NCBI RefSeq assembly: GCF_016464305.1
Contig: NZ_JAEIOJ010000001.1
Location: forward strand, 124,001 to 188,000
DNA length: 64,000 nt
Source: Umezawaea beigongshangensis
Lineage (GTDB): Bacteria; Actinomycetota; Actinomycetes; Mycobacteriales; Pseudonocardiaceae
Direction: 5' to 3'
The translations under genes were made by a program, and so were the position numbers. The notes under the pieces are model-generated. The model ran no database searches, was not told the origin of the DNA, and was given only the letters and a program-made list of their open reading frames with translations. This document shows positions 12,507 through 20,518 of the stretch, in pieces (positions within the stretch are counted from its first letter, which is position 1; every line of letters begins with the position of its first letter).

Positions 12507-12788
12507 TCACGAGCGGACCAGACGGGCTATGGCCTCGCTCGCCTCCTGGATCTTCGCCTCCGCCACCGGGCCGCCCTCGGCGGCCGCCTGGGCGACGCAG
12601 TGCTTGAGGTGCTCGTCCAGCAGGCCCAGCGAGACGGCCTGGAGGGCCTTCGTCGCGGCGGCGATCTGGGTGAGCACGTCGATGCAGTACTCGTCGCCCT
12701 CGACCATGCGCTGAAGACCCCTGATCTGCCCCTCCACGCGGCGCAGTCGCTTCAGGTAGGCGTCCTTGTCGGCGGTGTACCCGTGCAT
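12507..12788 (-). CDS. csoR: CsoR-family copper-sensing transcriptional repressor
   Basis: This 93-residue four-helix repressor has the Cu(I)-ligand set C35, H60 and C64, in EYCIDVL and DEHLKHC, spaced exactly as in CsoR. Helix 1 reads KRLRRVEGQIRGLQRMV, the family hallmark. The ATG at 12788 has GGGAGGG upstream. A CsoR-type operator lies 16 bases before the start, so the gene should repress itself until copper binds. No copper ATPase or chaperone gene is adjacent, so it may act on distant targets. Confidence 0.9.
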   Translation of the reverse strand: MHGYTADKDAYLKRLRRVEGQIRGLQRMVEGDEYCIDVLTQIAAATKALQAVSLGLLDEHLKHCVAQAAAEGGPVAEAKIQEASEAIARLVRS

Positions 12789-12803
12789 CAGACCTGCCCT
12801 CCC

Positions 12804-12818
12804 TACCCCCGGCGGGTA
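12804..12818 (-). promoter_or_regulatory. CsoR operator
   Basis: The sequence TACCCCCGGCGGGTA is a GC-rich pseudopalindrome with TACCC and GGGTA ends, the pattern bound by CsoR and RicR repressors. It sits 16 bases upstream of the csoR start codon, between promoter and ribosome binding site. This fits autoregulation; binding is inferred. Confidence 0.7.
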
Positions 12819-12947
12819 TCCGGTCCAGGATACGTGCGACTGGCCGATTGTGGCGCGTGACCGGCTTCACCACCCATTTTCCGCAGAGGACGACGGTCGC
12901 GAAAAGGCCACGAACGGGCGCTCTTGGCACATTCTGGTGAGAAAGGT

Positions 12948-12977
12948 TGGCTTCTGTTTGTCACAGTGCACTATGGT
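12948..12977 (+). promoter_or_regulatory. Possible lsr2 promoter
   Basis: TTGGCT at 12948-12953 and TATGGT at 12972-12977 are separated by 18 bases and resemble vegetative -35 and -10 boxes. They lie about 70 bases before the lsr2 start in the only noticeably AT-richer patch of this intergenic region. The transcription start is not known. Confidence 0.4.
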
Positions 12978-13046
12978 GAGCGCGAAGCGCGTCCACAGTT
13001 ACTGTCGGGGGCAACGCGCTCTATGCGAGCACACACGGAGGAACTA

Positions 13047-13388
13047 GTGGCACAGCAGACGGTGGTTCAACTCATCGACGACCTCACCGGTGACCAGGCC
13101 GATGAGACGGTGACCTTCGCTCTCGACGGTGTCGAGTACTCCATCGACCTGTCGAAGGAGAATGCCGACAAGCTTCGCGACTCCCTGGCCGACTTCGTGG
13201 CGAAGGCGCGTCGCGCTGGTGGCCGCAAGCAGCGCAAGGGCACGGGCAAGAGCACCATCAAGGCCAGCGACAAGGCCCAGGCGCAGCAGATTCGCGACTG
13301 GGCGCGGGCGCAGGGCCACCAGATCTCCGACCGGGGCCGCATTCCGCAGGGTCTGGTCGTGCAGTTCCAGGAAGCGCACGCCTCCTGA
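13047..13388 (+). CDS. lsr2: Lsr2-family nucleoid-associated protein
   Basis: This H-NS-like DNA-bridging protein has 113 residues. Residues 1-55 form the dimerisation domain (MAQQTVVQLIDDLTG, then VEYSIDLS). A basic linker follows, and the C-terminal DNA-binding domain ends in IRDWARAQGHQISDRGRIP, with the AT-hook-like RGR at about 96-98. The GTG at 13047 follows CGGAGGA. Lsr2 silences AT-rich and horizontally acquired DNA in actinobacteria. It is monocistronic, with a hairpin terminator shortly downstream. Confidence 0.96.
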   Translation: MAQQTVVQLIDDLTGDQADETVTFALDGVEYSIDLSKENADKLRDSLADFVAKARRAGGRKQRKGTGKSTIKASDKAQAQQIRDWARAQGHQISDRGRIPQGLVVQFQEAHAS

Positions 13389-13419
13389 CCCGCGGCGTGT
13401 CTCGCTCGGTTTCTCGTGT

Positions 13420-13444
13420 CGCGGGGGCGCCCCTCGCCCCCGCG
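13420..13444. terminator. Hairpin between lsr2 and pabAB
   Basis: A perfect 10-bp G/C stem (13420-13429 with 13435-13444) has a five-base loop. It lies between two convergent genes and probably terminates transcription from both sides. Confidence 0.65.
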
Positions 13445-13479
13445 GCGCGAGAAGTCCGCGCCAGCACGGTACTCCCAGC

Positions 13480-15486
13480 TCAGCGGTCGGGAAAGGTCGC
13501 TCCGAGCAGACGCAGCGCCGCTGTCGCCTTGACGGCCGTCTCCTCGAATTCCTGTCCGGGATCGGACAGCGCGATGACCGCTCCGCCGACCCCGAAACTC
13601 ACCTTGTCGCCGTCGACCACCAGGGTCCTGATGACGATGCTGAAGTCGGCCGCGCCGGACAGCGAGAAGTATCCCAGCGCCCCCGAGTAGACTCCTCTCG
13701 GACCGGCCTCCAGGTCGTCCAGGATCTGCATTGTTCGGATCTTGGGCGCTCCGGTCATGGAGCCGCCGGGGAATGCCGCTCGCACGCAGCGCACCGCCGA
13801 CGCGTTCGGACGCAGGCGTGCCCGGACGGTGCTCACGAGCTGGTGCACGGTGGCGTAGCTCTCCACCTCGAACATTCGCGGGACCTCGACGGAGTCGATC
13901 TCAGCGCACGTTCCCAGGTCGTTGCGGACCAGATCGACGATCATCAGGTTCTCGGCCCGGTCCTTGACGCTCGACGCGAGATCGGCGCGCAGCGCGGCGT
14001 CCTGTTCGGGATTCTCACCGCGGGGCCTGGTGCCCTTGATGGGGCGTGATTCGGCCTCGCCGTCGGCGGTCACGCGCAGAAAACGCTCCGGTGACGCGCT
14101 GAGAACCCACAGGTCGGCGAAGCGCAGCAGGGCGGCGAACGGCGCGGGGCTCTCGCGGCGCAGGACCCGGTACGCCTCGCGGGGATCGAGGTCGCCGTCC
14201 CAGCTCACCGTGTTGGTGAGGCACACCTCGTAGGTCTCCCCCGCGGTGATGGCCTCCTGGCAGGCCGCGACGAGCTTCAGGTACTGCGCGCGCGAGTGGC
14301 GCGGCCGCGCGTCGCCCGGCACGCGCACCGGAGCGGCCACCGGCGGCGCGGAGCCGGTCAGGGCGCGCAGGACGCGTTCGGTCTCCTCCAGCCAGCCCGC
14401 CGCCGCGCCCTCCAGGGCCAGCAGGTGCACGCGCCGCAGGACGTGGTCGAAGACCACGGCGCGGTCGGCGAAGATCATCGCGGCGTCGGCGTGGTCGGCG
14501 CGGTGGGCGGCGTTCCCGCCGGTCTCGGCCTTCAGCTCGTAGCCGAGGTAGCCCACCCAGCCCAGGGCGAAGCCGAACGGCAGGCCGTGCGGCGACACGG
14601 CGTTGCGGGCCACGTCGGCGTCCAGCCAGTCGAAGAACGACTCGACGTGCTCCTGCTCGCCGGAGACGGTGAGCAGCTGCTCGGCGACGTCGTAGGTGGC
14701 CACGCGGGCGAGCGGCCCGGAGGCGTCGCCCAGGAACGAGAAGCGTCCGCCCCCGCCGCTGCTGTCGAGCCAGAACGCGTGCTCGGACCCGCCGTGCAGG
14801 GCGTCGAACGCGGCCTCCGGCGACGGGTGCGCGTCCAGGGTGCGCACGACGACGCGGTGCGCGGGCGCCGGGCGGGCCGGTGCGCTGCGGGGGACCTCCT
14901 CGCGGGCGGCGCGGCGCGGGGTGAGGCGGCGGAAGTTGGCGAGCAGGTCGTCGCCGTGGGCGGTGCGGACGGACTCGGGGTGGAACTGCACGCCCCACGC
15001 CGCCCGCCGGCGGTGCTGCACGGCCATGAGCACCCCGTCGTCGGCGACGGCGAGCGGTTCCAGCTCCGGCGGCAGGCCGGTGACGGCGAGCGAGTGGTAG
15101 CGCACGACCTCGAACGACGGGGGCAGGCCCGCGAAGAGGCCGGTGCCGGTGTGCCGCACGGACGAGGTCAGACCGTGGCGCGGCTCGGGAGCCGGGCCGA
15201 CGACGGCCCCGTGCGCGAGGCACAGCGCCTGGTGGCCGAGGCACACGCCCAGCAGCGGGATCTCGGCGTGCGCGACGACGTCCCGGCAGATCCCGACGTC
15301 GGAGAGCCGGTGGGGCGTGCCGGGGCCGGGCGAGATCACGACGTTGTCGAACGCGTCGAGGTCGCCCGGTCTCCAGGCGGGGTCGTCGTTGCGGACCACG
15401 ACGGGCTCGCGGCCGTTCACCCGCGCCAGCTGGTGGTACAGGTTGGCGGTGAACGAGTCGTGGTTGTCGAGGAGCAGCGTGCGCAC
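13480..15486 (-). CDS. pabAB: Aminodeoxychorismate synthase, fused PabA-PabB
   Basis: This bifunctional enzyme makes 4-amino-4-deoxychorismate from chorismate and glutamine, the first step to p-aminobenzoate. Residues 1-190 are a class I glutamine amidotransferase with nucleophile C82 (GVCLGHQAL) and H169/E171 (HPES). The remainder is a chorismate-binding PabB domain with PIKGTRPRG, PGGSMTGAPK and the closing GYFSLSGAADFSI. At 668 residues it matches known fusions. In actinomycetes the fusion is used for folate in some strains and for PABA-derived antibiotics in others. No biosynthetic cluster surrounds it here, so a folate role is more likely. The start is GTG at 15486. Confidence 0.92.
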   Translation of the reverse strand: MRTLLLDNHDSFTANLYHQLARVNGREPVVVRNDDPAWRPGDLDAFDNVVISPGPGTPHRLSDVGICRDVVAHAEIPLLGVCLGHQALCLAHGAVVGPAPEPRHGLTSSVRHTGTGLFAGLPPSFEVVRYHSLAVTGLPPELEPLAVADDGVLMAVQHRRRAAWGVQFHPESVRTAHGDDLLANFRRLTPRRAAREEVPRSAPARPAPAHRVVVRTLDAHPSPEAAFDALHGGSEHAFWLDSSGGGGRFSFLGDASGPLARVATYDVAEQLLTVSGEQEHVESFFDWLDADVARNAVSPHGLPFGFALGWVGYLGYELKAETGGNAAHRADHADAAMIFADRAVVFDHVLRRVHLLALEGAAAGWLEETERVLRALTGSAPPVAAPVRVPGDARPRHSRAQYLKLVAACQEAITAGETYEVCLTNTVSWDGDLDPREAYRVLRRESPAPFAALLRFADLWVLSASPERFLRVTADGEAESRPIKGTRPRGENPEQDAALRADLASSVKDRAENLMIVDLVRNDLGTCAEIDSVEVPRMFEVESYATVHQLVSTVRARLRPNASAVRCVRAAFPGGSMTGAPKIRTMQILDDLEAGPRGVYSGALGYFSLSGAADFSIVIRTLVVDGDKVSFGVGGAVIALSDPGQEFEETAVKATAALRLLGATFPDR

Positions 15487-15588
15487 GGTTCACCACCACG
15501 GGAAGGAGCGGAACGCGTGGACGTTACCTGGCGAAACGCACCGCACGGGCGTCCGTGGCACAGCTCTCAGCGAGTACGGTGGCGATCG

Positions 15589-15852
15589 ATGAGCGCCGAC
15601 GAGGAACCCGAGGACGACTTCTCGGACGATGATGACGAGTTCGACGAGGACGACTACGAGGAGGACGGTTCCGACCTCTTCGAGGTGACGCGTGAGCCGC
15701 GCACCATCTGCCAGCTCTGCGGCGGTGCGGGCTTCGTCGCGAGCCCGGTGATGGCGGTCGTCAGCGGGGCCCCGAGGACGATCGACAACGGCCGCCCGTG
15801 CCCGCACTGCGACGGCAACCGGACGTTCACCGGCCTGATCCCGCCGGTCTGA
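15589..15852 (+). CDS. Small acidic protein with two CxxC motifs
   Basis: This 87-residue protein is of unknown function. The first 25 residues are almost all Asp and Glu (EPEDDFSDDDDEFDEDDYEE). The rest carries CQLCGGAGF and CPHCDGNRTF, which resemble half of a DnaJ-type CxxCxGxG zinc finger and could bind one zinc. The ATG at 15589 was taken because the acidic stretch begins there. It is divergent from pabAB and followed by a strong hairpin. It could be a small chaperone-like or nucleic-acid-associated protein, but there is no direct evidence. Confidence 0.7.
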   Translation: MSADEEPEDDFSDDDDEFDEDDYEEDGSDLFEVTREPRTICQLCGGAGFVASPVMAVVSGAPRTIDNGRPCPHCDGNRTFTGLIPPV

Positions 15853-15858
15853 CGCGCC

Positions 15859-15891
15859 CCAGCGGGACCGGACGAACCCCGGTCCCGCTGG
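15859..15891. terminator. 13-bp hairpin between convergent genes
   Basis: Bases 15859-15871 pair perfectly with 15879-15891 around a seven-base loop, seven bases after the small acidic protein gene and 21 bases before the end of the convergent membrane protein gene. It is probably a two-way terminator. Confidence 0.7.
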
Positions 15892-15911
15892 TCCTGGCGG
15901 TGGGCGCGCGC

Positions 15912-16799
15912 CTACTCCACGACGTGGAAGCGTTCGTCCACGGTGAGGGCGGCGAGCTCCTCGACGGTCATGGGCAGCTCTCCCATCGCCGGTCGCCCGG
16001 AGTGCGGAAAGGCCAGGGACTGGATCACCTGGACGTAGGTGCCGTCCTCGTGCACGTGCACGGCGACCTGGTCGGCGGTCTCGGCGTCCTCGGCGTCCGC
16101 GGCGCCCTCGACGAGGACCACCTGCTCACCGTCCACGTCGATCGGGGTGCACTCGCCGTGCTCCGGCCGGGGGTGCGCCGACACCGCCTCGCAGGCGTCG
16201 GCCGGCACACCGGAACGGGCGGTCCGGACGAGGACCTCGACCAGGCCGACACCGGACTCGGCGACGCCGTCCGCGGCGACGGGGAGTTCGACGCTGTAGC
16301 TCCACAGCTCCCGGCCGTCCTCGACGGCGTCGTAGCTGGCCCCGGCCCGCAGGAGCGGGTCGCCCGAGAGCTCGTGGGTCCCGTCAGCCACGTCGACGCC
16401 CGCCGGGAGCATCGACGTGAGGACGTCGACGAGCTCCACGGCCCGGTCGGCGCGCGGTCCGCTCCTCGCGGTGGGGTCGGTCCGGCCGCTGGGCGGGGCG
16501 GAGGACTCGGCCGCGCCGGGAGGGCTGGTGGGGGCCGGGGTCTCCTGCACGGTCGACGTCGGCCGCGGTCCGGCTGCCGGTCCGACCCGCTGCCCGCCGC
16601 CGGACAGTCCCGGCAGGACCACCGCGCCGACGGCGATGATCACGACGGCGGCTCCCGCGCCGACCGCGCCGAAGGTCGCCCGCCTGCGCCGCCGTGCGGC
16701 TCGCGCCGCCTCCAGCACGGCGACCGGGTCCATGCTCGGGGGCGGGCCGCTCGCCACCACCACGTCCTCCAGGACGCGCTTGACCTCGTGTTCGTTCAT
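15912..16799 (-). CDS. Single-pass membrane protein, putative partner of the upstream sigma factor
   Basis: The product has 295 residues. A short cytoplasmic N-terminus with a basic RRRRR patch leads into one transmembrane helix at about residues 40-60 (GAGAAVVIIAVGAVVLPGL). A Pro/Thr/Ser-rich linker and a soluble extracytoplasmic domain of about 200 residues follow. The ATG overlaps the stop of the SigE-family sigma gene as ATGA, so the two are coupled. I see no zinc-binding anti-sigma HxxxCxxC motif. The position fits an anti-sigma or sensor role, as seen for many SigE-family pairs in actinomycetes, but that is inference. Confidence 0.75.
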   Translation of the reverse strand: MNEHEVKRVLEDVVVASGPPPSMDPVAVLEAARAARRRRRATFGAVGAGAAVVIIAVGAVVLPGLSGGGQRVGPAAGPRPTSTVQETPAPTSPPGAAESSAPPSGRTDPTARSGPRADRAVELVDVLTSMLPAGVDVADGTHELSGDPLLRAGASYDAVEDGRELWSYSVELPVAADGVAESGVGLVEVLVRTARSGVPADACEAVSAHPRPEHGECTPIDVDGEQVVLVEGAADAEDAETADQVAVHVHEDGTYVQVIQSLAFPHSGRPAMGELPMTVEELAALTVDERFHVVE

Positions 16800-17311
16800 C
16801 GGTTCCTCTCCGCGGACGAGATGGTCGGGGTGGCGTCGAGCAGGCGTCGCAGCGTCTGCAACCCCCGCGAGGCCTGGCTCTTCACCGTTCCTCGCGAACA
16901 TCCGAGAAGCCGGGCGGTGTCCTCCACCGACTGGTCCTCCCAGTAGCGCAGGACGATCACGGCGCGCTGTCGCGGCGGCACCTTCTCCAGCGCCTCCAGC
17001 AGCACCATCCGTTCTTCCGCGTGGTGCCGCTGCTCGGACCGCACGTCGGTGGGGGAGTCGGTGACGCGCTCGTTGCGGAACCAGCCGCGGCGCAGGTCGG
17101 ACACGAAGGTCCGCACGAGCGTCCGGCGGGTGTAGGCGTCGAGCGCCTCGTGGCGGGAGATCCGCCACCACACCCGGTACAGCTTGACGAAGGTCTGCTG
17201 CACCAGGTCTTCTGCGCGGTGCCAGTCGCCGCACAGCAGGTACGCCGTGTTGCGCATGGCGTCGGACCGGGCCGCGAAGTACTCGGCGAACGCGGCGTCC
17301 CGATCACTCAT
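16796..17311 (-). CDS. SigE-family ECF RNA polymerase sigma factor
   Basis: This is an extracytoplasmic-function sigma factor of 171 residues. Region 2 spans about residues 10-80 (YLLCGDWHRAEDLVQQTFVK). Region 4 spans about 105-160 (VPPRQRAVIVLRYWEDQSVE, then LGCSRGTVKSQASRGL), giving the HTH that reads the -35 box. The wording matches the Streptomyces-type SigE subfamily. The ATG at 17311 follows GGGGAGG. It heads an operon with the membrane protein that overlaps its stop. The signal and regulon are unknown. Confidence 0.92.
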   Translation of the reverse strand: MSDRDAAFAEYFAARSDAMRNTAYLLCGDWHRAEDLVQQTFVKLYRVWWRISRHEALDAYTRRTLVRTFVSDLRRGWFRNERVTDSPTDVRSEQRHHAEERMVLLEALEKVPPRQRAVIVLRYWEDQSVEDTARLLGCSRGTVKSQASRGLQTLRRLLDATPTISSAERNR

Positions 17312-17481
17312 TCGTCCTCCCCGTTCTGCGTTGCGGGTTACTCACGCCGGCGAGCACCGCGCGGGTTGCACCGCGACGCGACGAATCCGTCCGGTGTGCT
17401 CCCCATCACCCGTCCCTCGTACATCGCACTCACCCGAACGAGGACAATGGGACGTACCGTCACGTTCTTCGGAGGCCCCGC

Positions 17482-18735
17482 TTGTTGTTCGCCCTGATCC
17501 TCGGCGTGCCCTGCGCGCTCGCCCACTACTACCTGTGGCGCAGACTGGTGCGGGACACCTCGCGTCCAGGCGGTCGTGGCCGCCTGTTCGGCACGGCGGC
17601 TCTCGTCGTCGCCTTCGCGGTGATGCTCGCCGCGCTCGTCCTCTCGCGGTCCGCCTCCCCGGAGGTCGCCCGGTTCGTGGCGTGGCCCGGGTACCTCTGG
17701 CTCGCGGCGATGTTCTACCTGACGCTGCTGCTCGGCGTGCTGGAGATCCCGCGGCTCGTGCTGAACCGCCGCGCCCGCGGCGCGGCCCCGGTGCGGGCCG
17801 GGGAACCGGTGGCCGTCGGGACGTCCGGGGCCGCGATCGCCGCGGAGGAGCCGGACCAGCGGACGCCGGAGGTTCCGCGGGAGCGCGACGCCGTCCGGAT
17901 CGACACGGGTCGCCGCCTGTTCATCGCCCGCTCGCTGGCCGTCGCCGGTGGTGTCGCGGCCGGCTCGGTGGTCGGGTACGGCGCGACGCGGGCGCTCGGC
18001 ACCCCGGACCTGAGGCGGGTGCCGGTCGTGCTGAACAAGCTCGACCCGTCGCTGTCGGGGTTCCGGGTGGCCGTGGTCAGCGACATCCACCTCGGCCCGC
18101 TGCTGGGCCGCTCGCACACCGAGCGCATCGTCCGGATGATCAACGAGCAGCAGCCGGACCTCGTCGCGATCGTCGGCGACCTGGTCGACGGCTCCGTGGA
18201 CGAGCTGGGCGAGGCCGCCGCTCCGCTGCGCGACCTGGTGAGCCCGTACGGCAGCTTCTTCGTCACCGGCAACCACGAGTACTTCTCCGGCGCCGAGCCG
18301 TGGCTGTCCGAGCTGGAGCGCCTCGGCGTCAACCCGCTGCGCAACGAGCGCCTCGCGATCGAACGCGGTGGGGCCGGCTTCGACCTCGCCGGGATCAACG
18401 ACGTGACCGGCCGCAACTACGACGACGCCCCCGACCTGGACCGCGCGCTGGACGGCCGGGACGACTCGCGGCCGGTCGTGCTCATGGCCCACCAGCCGGT
18501 GCAGGTCGCCGACGCCGCGCGGCGGGGCGTCGACCTCCAGCTGTCCGGGCACACCCACGGCGGGCAGATGTTCCCCTTCAGCCTGGCCGTGCCGGTGCAG
18601 CAGCCGGTCGTGGCGGGTCTCGCGACGGTGGACGGCACGCAGGTCTACGTGAGTCGCGGTGCGGGCTTCTGGGGACCGCCGGTGCGGGTGGGCGCGCCGC
18701 CGGACATCTCCGTGATCGAGCTGCGCTCCAGCTAG
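17482..18735 (+). CDS. Membrane-anchored metallophosphoesterase
   Basis: This 417-residue protein has four likely N-terminal membrane segments within the first 170 residues, then a calcineurin-like phosphoesterase domain. The metal-binding motifs are all present: SDIHLGP, GDLVDG, GNHEY and GHTHGGQ. The start is a TTG at 17482 with GGAGG six bases upstream. The YkuE/YaeI-type relatives act at the membrane on phosphodiesters, in some cases on lipid head groups. The exact substrate is unknown. The gene stands divergent from the sigma factor operon. Confidence 0.88.
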   Translation: MLFALILGVPCALAHYYLWRRLVRDTSRPGGRGRLFGTAALVVAFAVMLAALVLSRSASPEVARFVAWPGYLWLAAMFYLTLLLGVLEIPRLVLNRRARGAAPVRAGEPVAVGTSGAAIAAEEPDQRTPEVPRERDAVRIDTGRRLFIARSLAVAGGVAAGSVVGYGATRALGTPDLRRVPVVLNKLDPSLSGFRVAVVSDIHLGPLLGRSHTERIVRMINEQQPDLVAIVGDLVDGSVDELGEAAAPLRDLVSPYGSFFVTGNHEYFSGAEPWLSELERLGVNPLRNERLAIERGGAGFDLAGINDVTGRNYDDAPDLDRALDGRDDSRPVVLMAHQPVQVADAARRGVDLQLSGHTHGGQMFPFSLAVPVQQPVVAGLATVDGTQVYVSRGAGFWGPPVRVGAPPDISVIELRSS

Positions 18736-18837
18736 CCACGTCACAAAGTCGCTCCGGGATGCGGCTGTTCCTCCTCGGAGGACCTACAGTGGACGGCCGT
18801 GCCCGAGCGCGGGTGCGGAGGGAGATCCAGGAGCGGA

Positions 18838-20043
18838 ATGACGGAGAGCTCTACCCCCTCGGGGATGTCGCCGGTGCCCGGTGGCGCCGGTGCCCGGCTG
18901 GAGACGCGACACGAACGCATCCGCCGCTTCCTGGACGAGGAGCGGCCCGCGACGCCGTGCCTCGTGGTCGACCTGGAGACGGTGCGGCAGCGGTTCGCGG
19001 CCGTCCGCGACGCGCTGCCGCGGGCCGGGATCTTCTACGCGGTGAAGGCGAACCCCGCTCCCGAGGTGATCGGGCTGCTGGTCGCGGAGGGCGCGAGCTT
19101 CGACGTCGCCAGCCCCGCCGAGATCGACCTGTGCCTGGCGCGGGGCGCCGCTCCCGAGACGATCTCCTACAGCAACCCGATCAAGAAGGCCGCCGACGTC
19201 GCCCACGCGTACGCGCGGGGCGTGCGGCTGTTCGTCTCCGACAGCGAGCAGGACGTGCGGGCCCTCGCCGAGCACGCGCCCGGCTCCTCGGTGCTGCTGC
19301 GCATCGTGGTCGACGCCGTCGGCTCGACCTACCCGTTCGGCAAGAAGTTCGGCTGCGCCCCCGACATGGCGACCGACCTGCTGCTCCTGGCCCACGAGCT
19401 GGGCCTGCGGGCGAGCGGCGTCGCCTTCCACGCCGGGTCCCAGCAGCTCTCGACGCGGGCGTGGGACGGCGGGATCGCGGACGCGGCCACCGTGTTCGGC
19501 AAGCTGCGCGCCGAGGGGGTCGAGCTCACGACGCTGAACCTCGGCGGCGGTCTGCCCGCCACCTACCGCGGCTCCGTCCCCCCGCCGCTGGCCGACTTCG
19601 CCGCCGGCATCACGGCGTCGGTGCGCGAGCACTTCGGCGACCGGACCCCGCGAGTCATGATCGAGCCCGGCCGCGCCGTCGTGGCCGAGGCCGGCGTCGT
19701 CCGCTCCGAGGTCGTGCTGGTGTCGCGCAAGTCCTACACCGACGACCGGCGCTGGGTGTTCCTCGACATCGGCCGCTACCAGGGGCTCGCCGAGACCGAG
19801 GGCGAGGCCATCGCCTACCCGCTGCTCACCTCTCGCGACGGCGGCGCGACGGGTCCGGTGGTGCTCGCCGGTCCCACCTGCGACGCCGACGACGTGATCT
19901 ACCAGAACACCCGTTACGACCTGCCCCTGGACCTGCGGGCCGGTGACCACGTCGACCTGGTCAACGCCGGCGCCTACACCGCGAGCTACTCGTCCGTGGA
20001 GTTCAACGGATTCGGCCCGCTGGCCGTGCACTGCGTGCGGTGA
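18838..20043 (+). CDS. Type III PLP-dependent decarboxylase (ornithine/lysine type)
   Basis: This is an alanine-racemase-fold decarboxylase of 401 residues. The PLP lysine is in FYAVKANP, the phosphate-binding glycines in NLGGGLPATY, and EPGRAVVAEAG and GPTCDADD supply the active-site Arg and Cys. The ATG at 18838 was preferred over the GTG at 18799 because AGGAG lies just before it. It is followed by speD and speE, so the likely product is putrescine or cadaverine for aminopropylation. Sequence alone does not separate ornithine from lysine or diaminopimelate preference; the context argues against a role in lysine synthesis. Confidence 0.85.
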   Translation: MTESSTPSGMSPVPGGAGARLETRHERIRRFLDEERPATPCLVVDLETVRQRFAAVRDALPRAGIFYAVKANPAPEVIGLLVAEGASFDVASPAEIDLCLARGAAPETISYSNPIKKAADVAHAYARGVRLFVSDSEQDVRALAEHAPGSSVLLRIVVDAVGSTYPFGKKFGCAPDMATDLLLLAHELGLRASGVAFHAGSQQLSTRAWDGGIADAATVFGKLRAEGVELTTLNLGGGLPATYRGSVPPPLADFAAGITASVREHFGDRTPRVMIEPGRAVVAEAGVVRSEVVLVSRKSYTDDRRWVFLDIGRYQGLAETEGEAIAYPLLTSRDGGATGPVVLAGPTCDADDVIYQNTRYDLPLDLRAGDHVDLVNAGAYTASYSSVEFNGFGPLAVHCVR

Positions 20044-20101
20044 CCGCACACCCCCGAGTTCGTCCGCGTAGTTCCGCTGTTGATCGCGTTTGGAGTGATT
20101 G

Positions 20102-20518
20102 ATGTCCGATGTTCCCTGTCAGGACGAGCCGGTCGGCTTGTTCGCGGGACAGCACGTGCTCGCCGAGCTGGAGGGCGTGAGCGCCGAACTGCTGGACGAC
20201 GAGCAGTTCTTGCGCCACGCGCTCGGTGAAGCGCTGACGCAGGCCGACGCGACGGTGCTGGAGGTGATCTCCAAGCAGTTCGACCCGCAGGGGATCACCG
20301 TGCTGGCGCTGCTGTCGGAGTCGCACGCCTCGATCCACACCTATCCCGAGGTGGGTTCGCTGTTCGTCGACGTGTTCACCTGCGGTACCAGGGCCAAGCC
20401 CGCGCTGGCCGTGCAGCTGCTGGCCGACGCGCTGGGCGCGGTCTCGACACGGACGGACTCGATCGAACGGGGCCGGAGGGTTCCGGCCCTGGTGTACGAC
20501 AAGGAGAAGACCGCGTGA
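20102..20518 (+). CDS. speD: S-adenosylmethionine decarboxylase proenzyme
   Basis: This is a pyruvoyl enzyme that makes decarboxylated SAM, the aminopropyl donor for polyamines. The 138-residue length is that of class 1B prokaryotic SpeD. Self-cleavage should fall between E73 and S74 in LSESHASIHTYPE, converting S74 to pyruvate. The conserved cysteine is in DVFTCG. The ATG at 20102 has GGAG seven bases upstream. It lies 58 bases after the PLP decarboxylase and overlaps speE by four bases. Confidence 0.94.
   Translation: MSDVPCQDEPVGLFAGQHVLAELEGVSAELLDDEQFLRHALGEALTQADATVLEVISKQFDPQGITVLALLSESHASIHTYPEVGSLFVDVFTCGTRAKPALAVQLLADALGAVSTRTDSIERGRRVPALVYDKEKTA

Noticed and set aside
13480-15486. 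A PABA-derived antibiotic cluster
   Set aside because: The fused PabAB enzyme suggests it, but the neighbours are lsr2 and a small protein, with no polyketide or peptide synthetase genes in the window.
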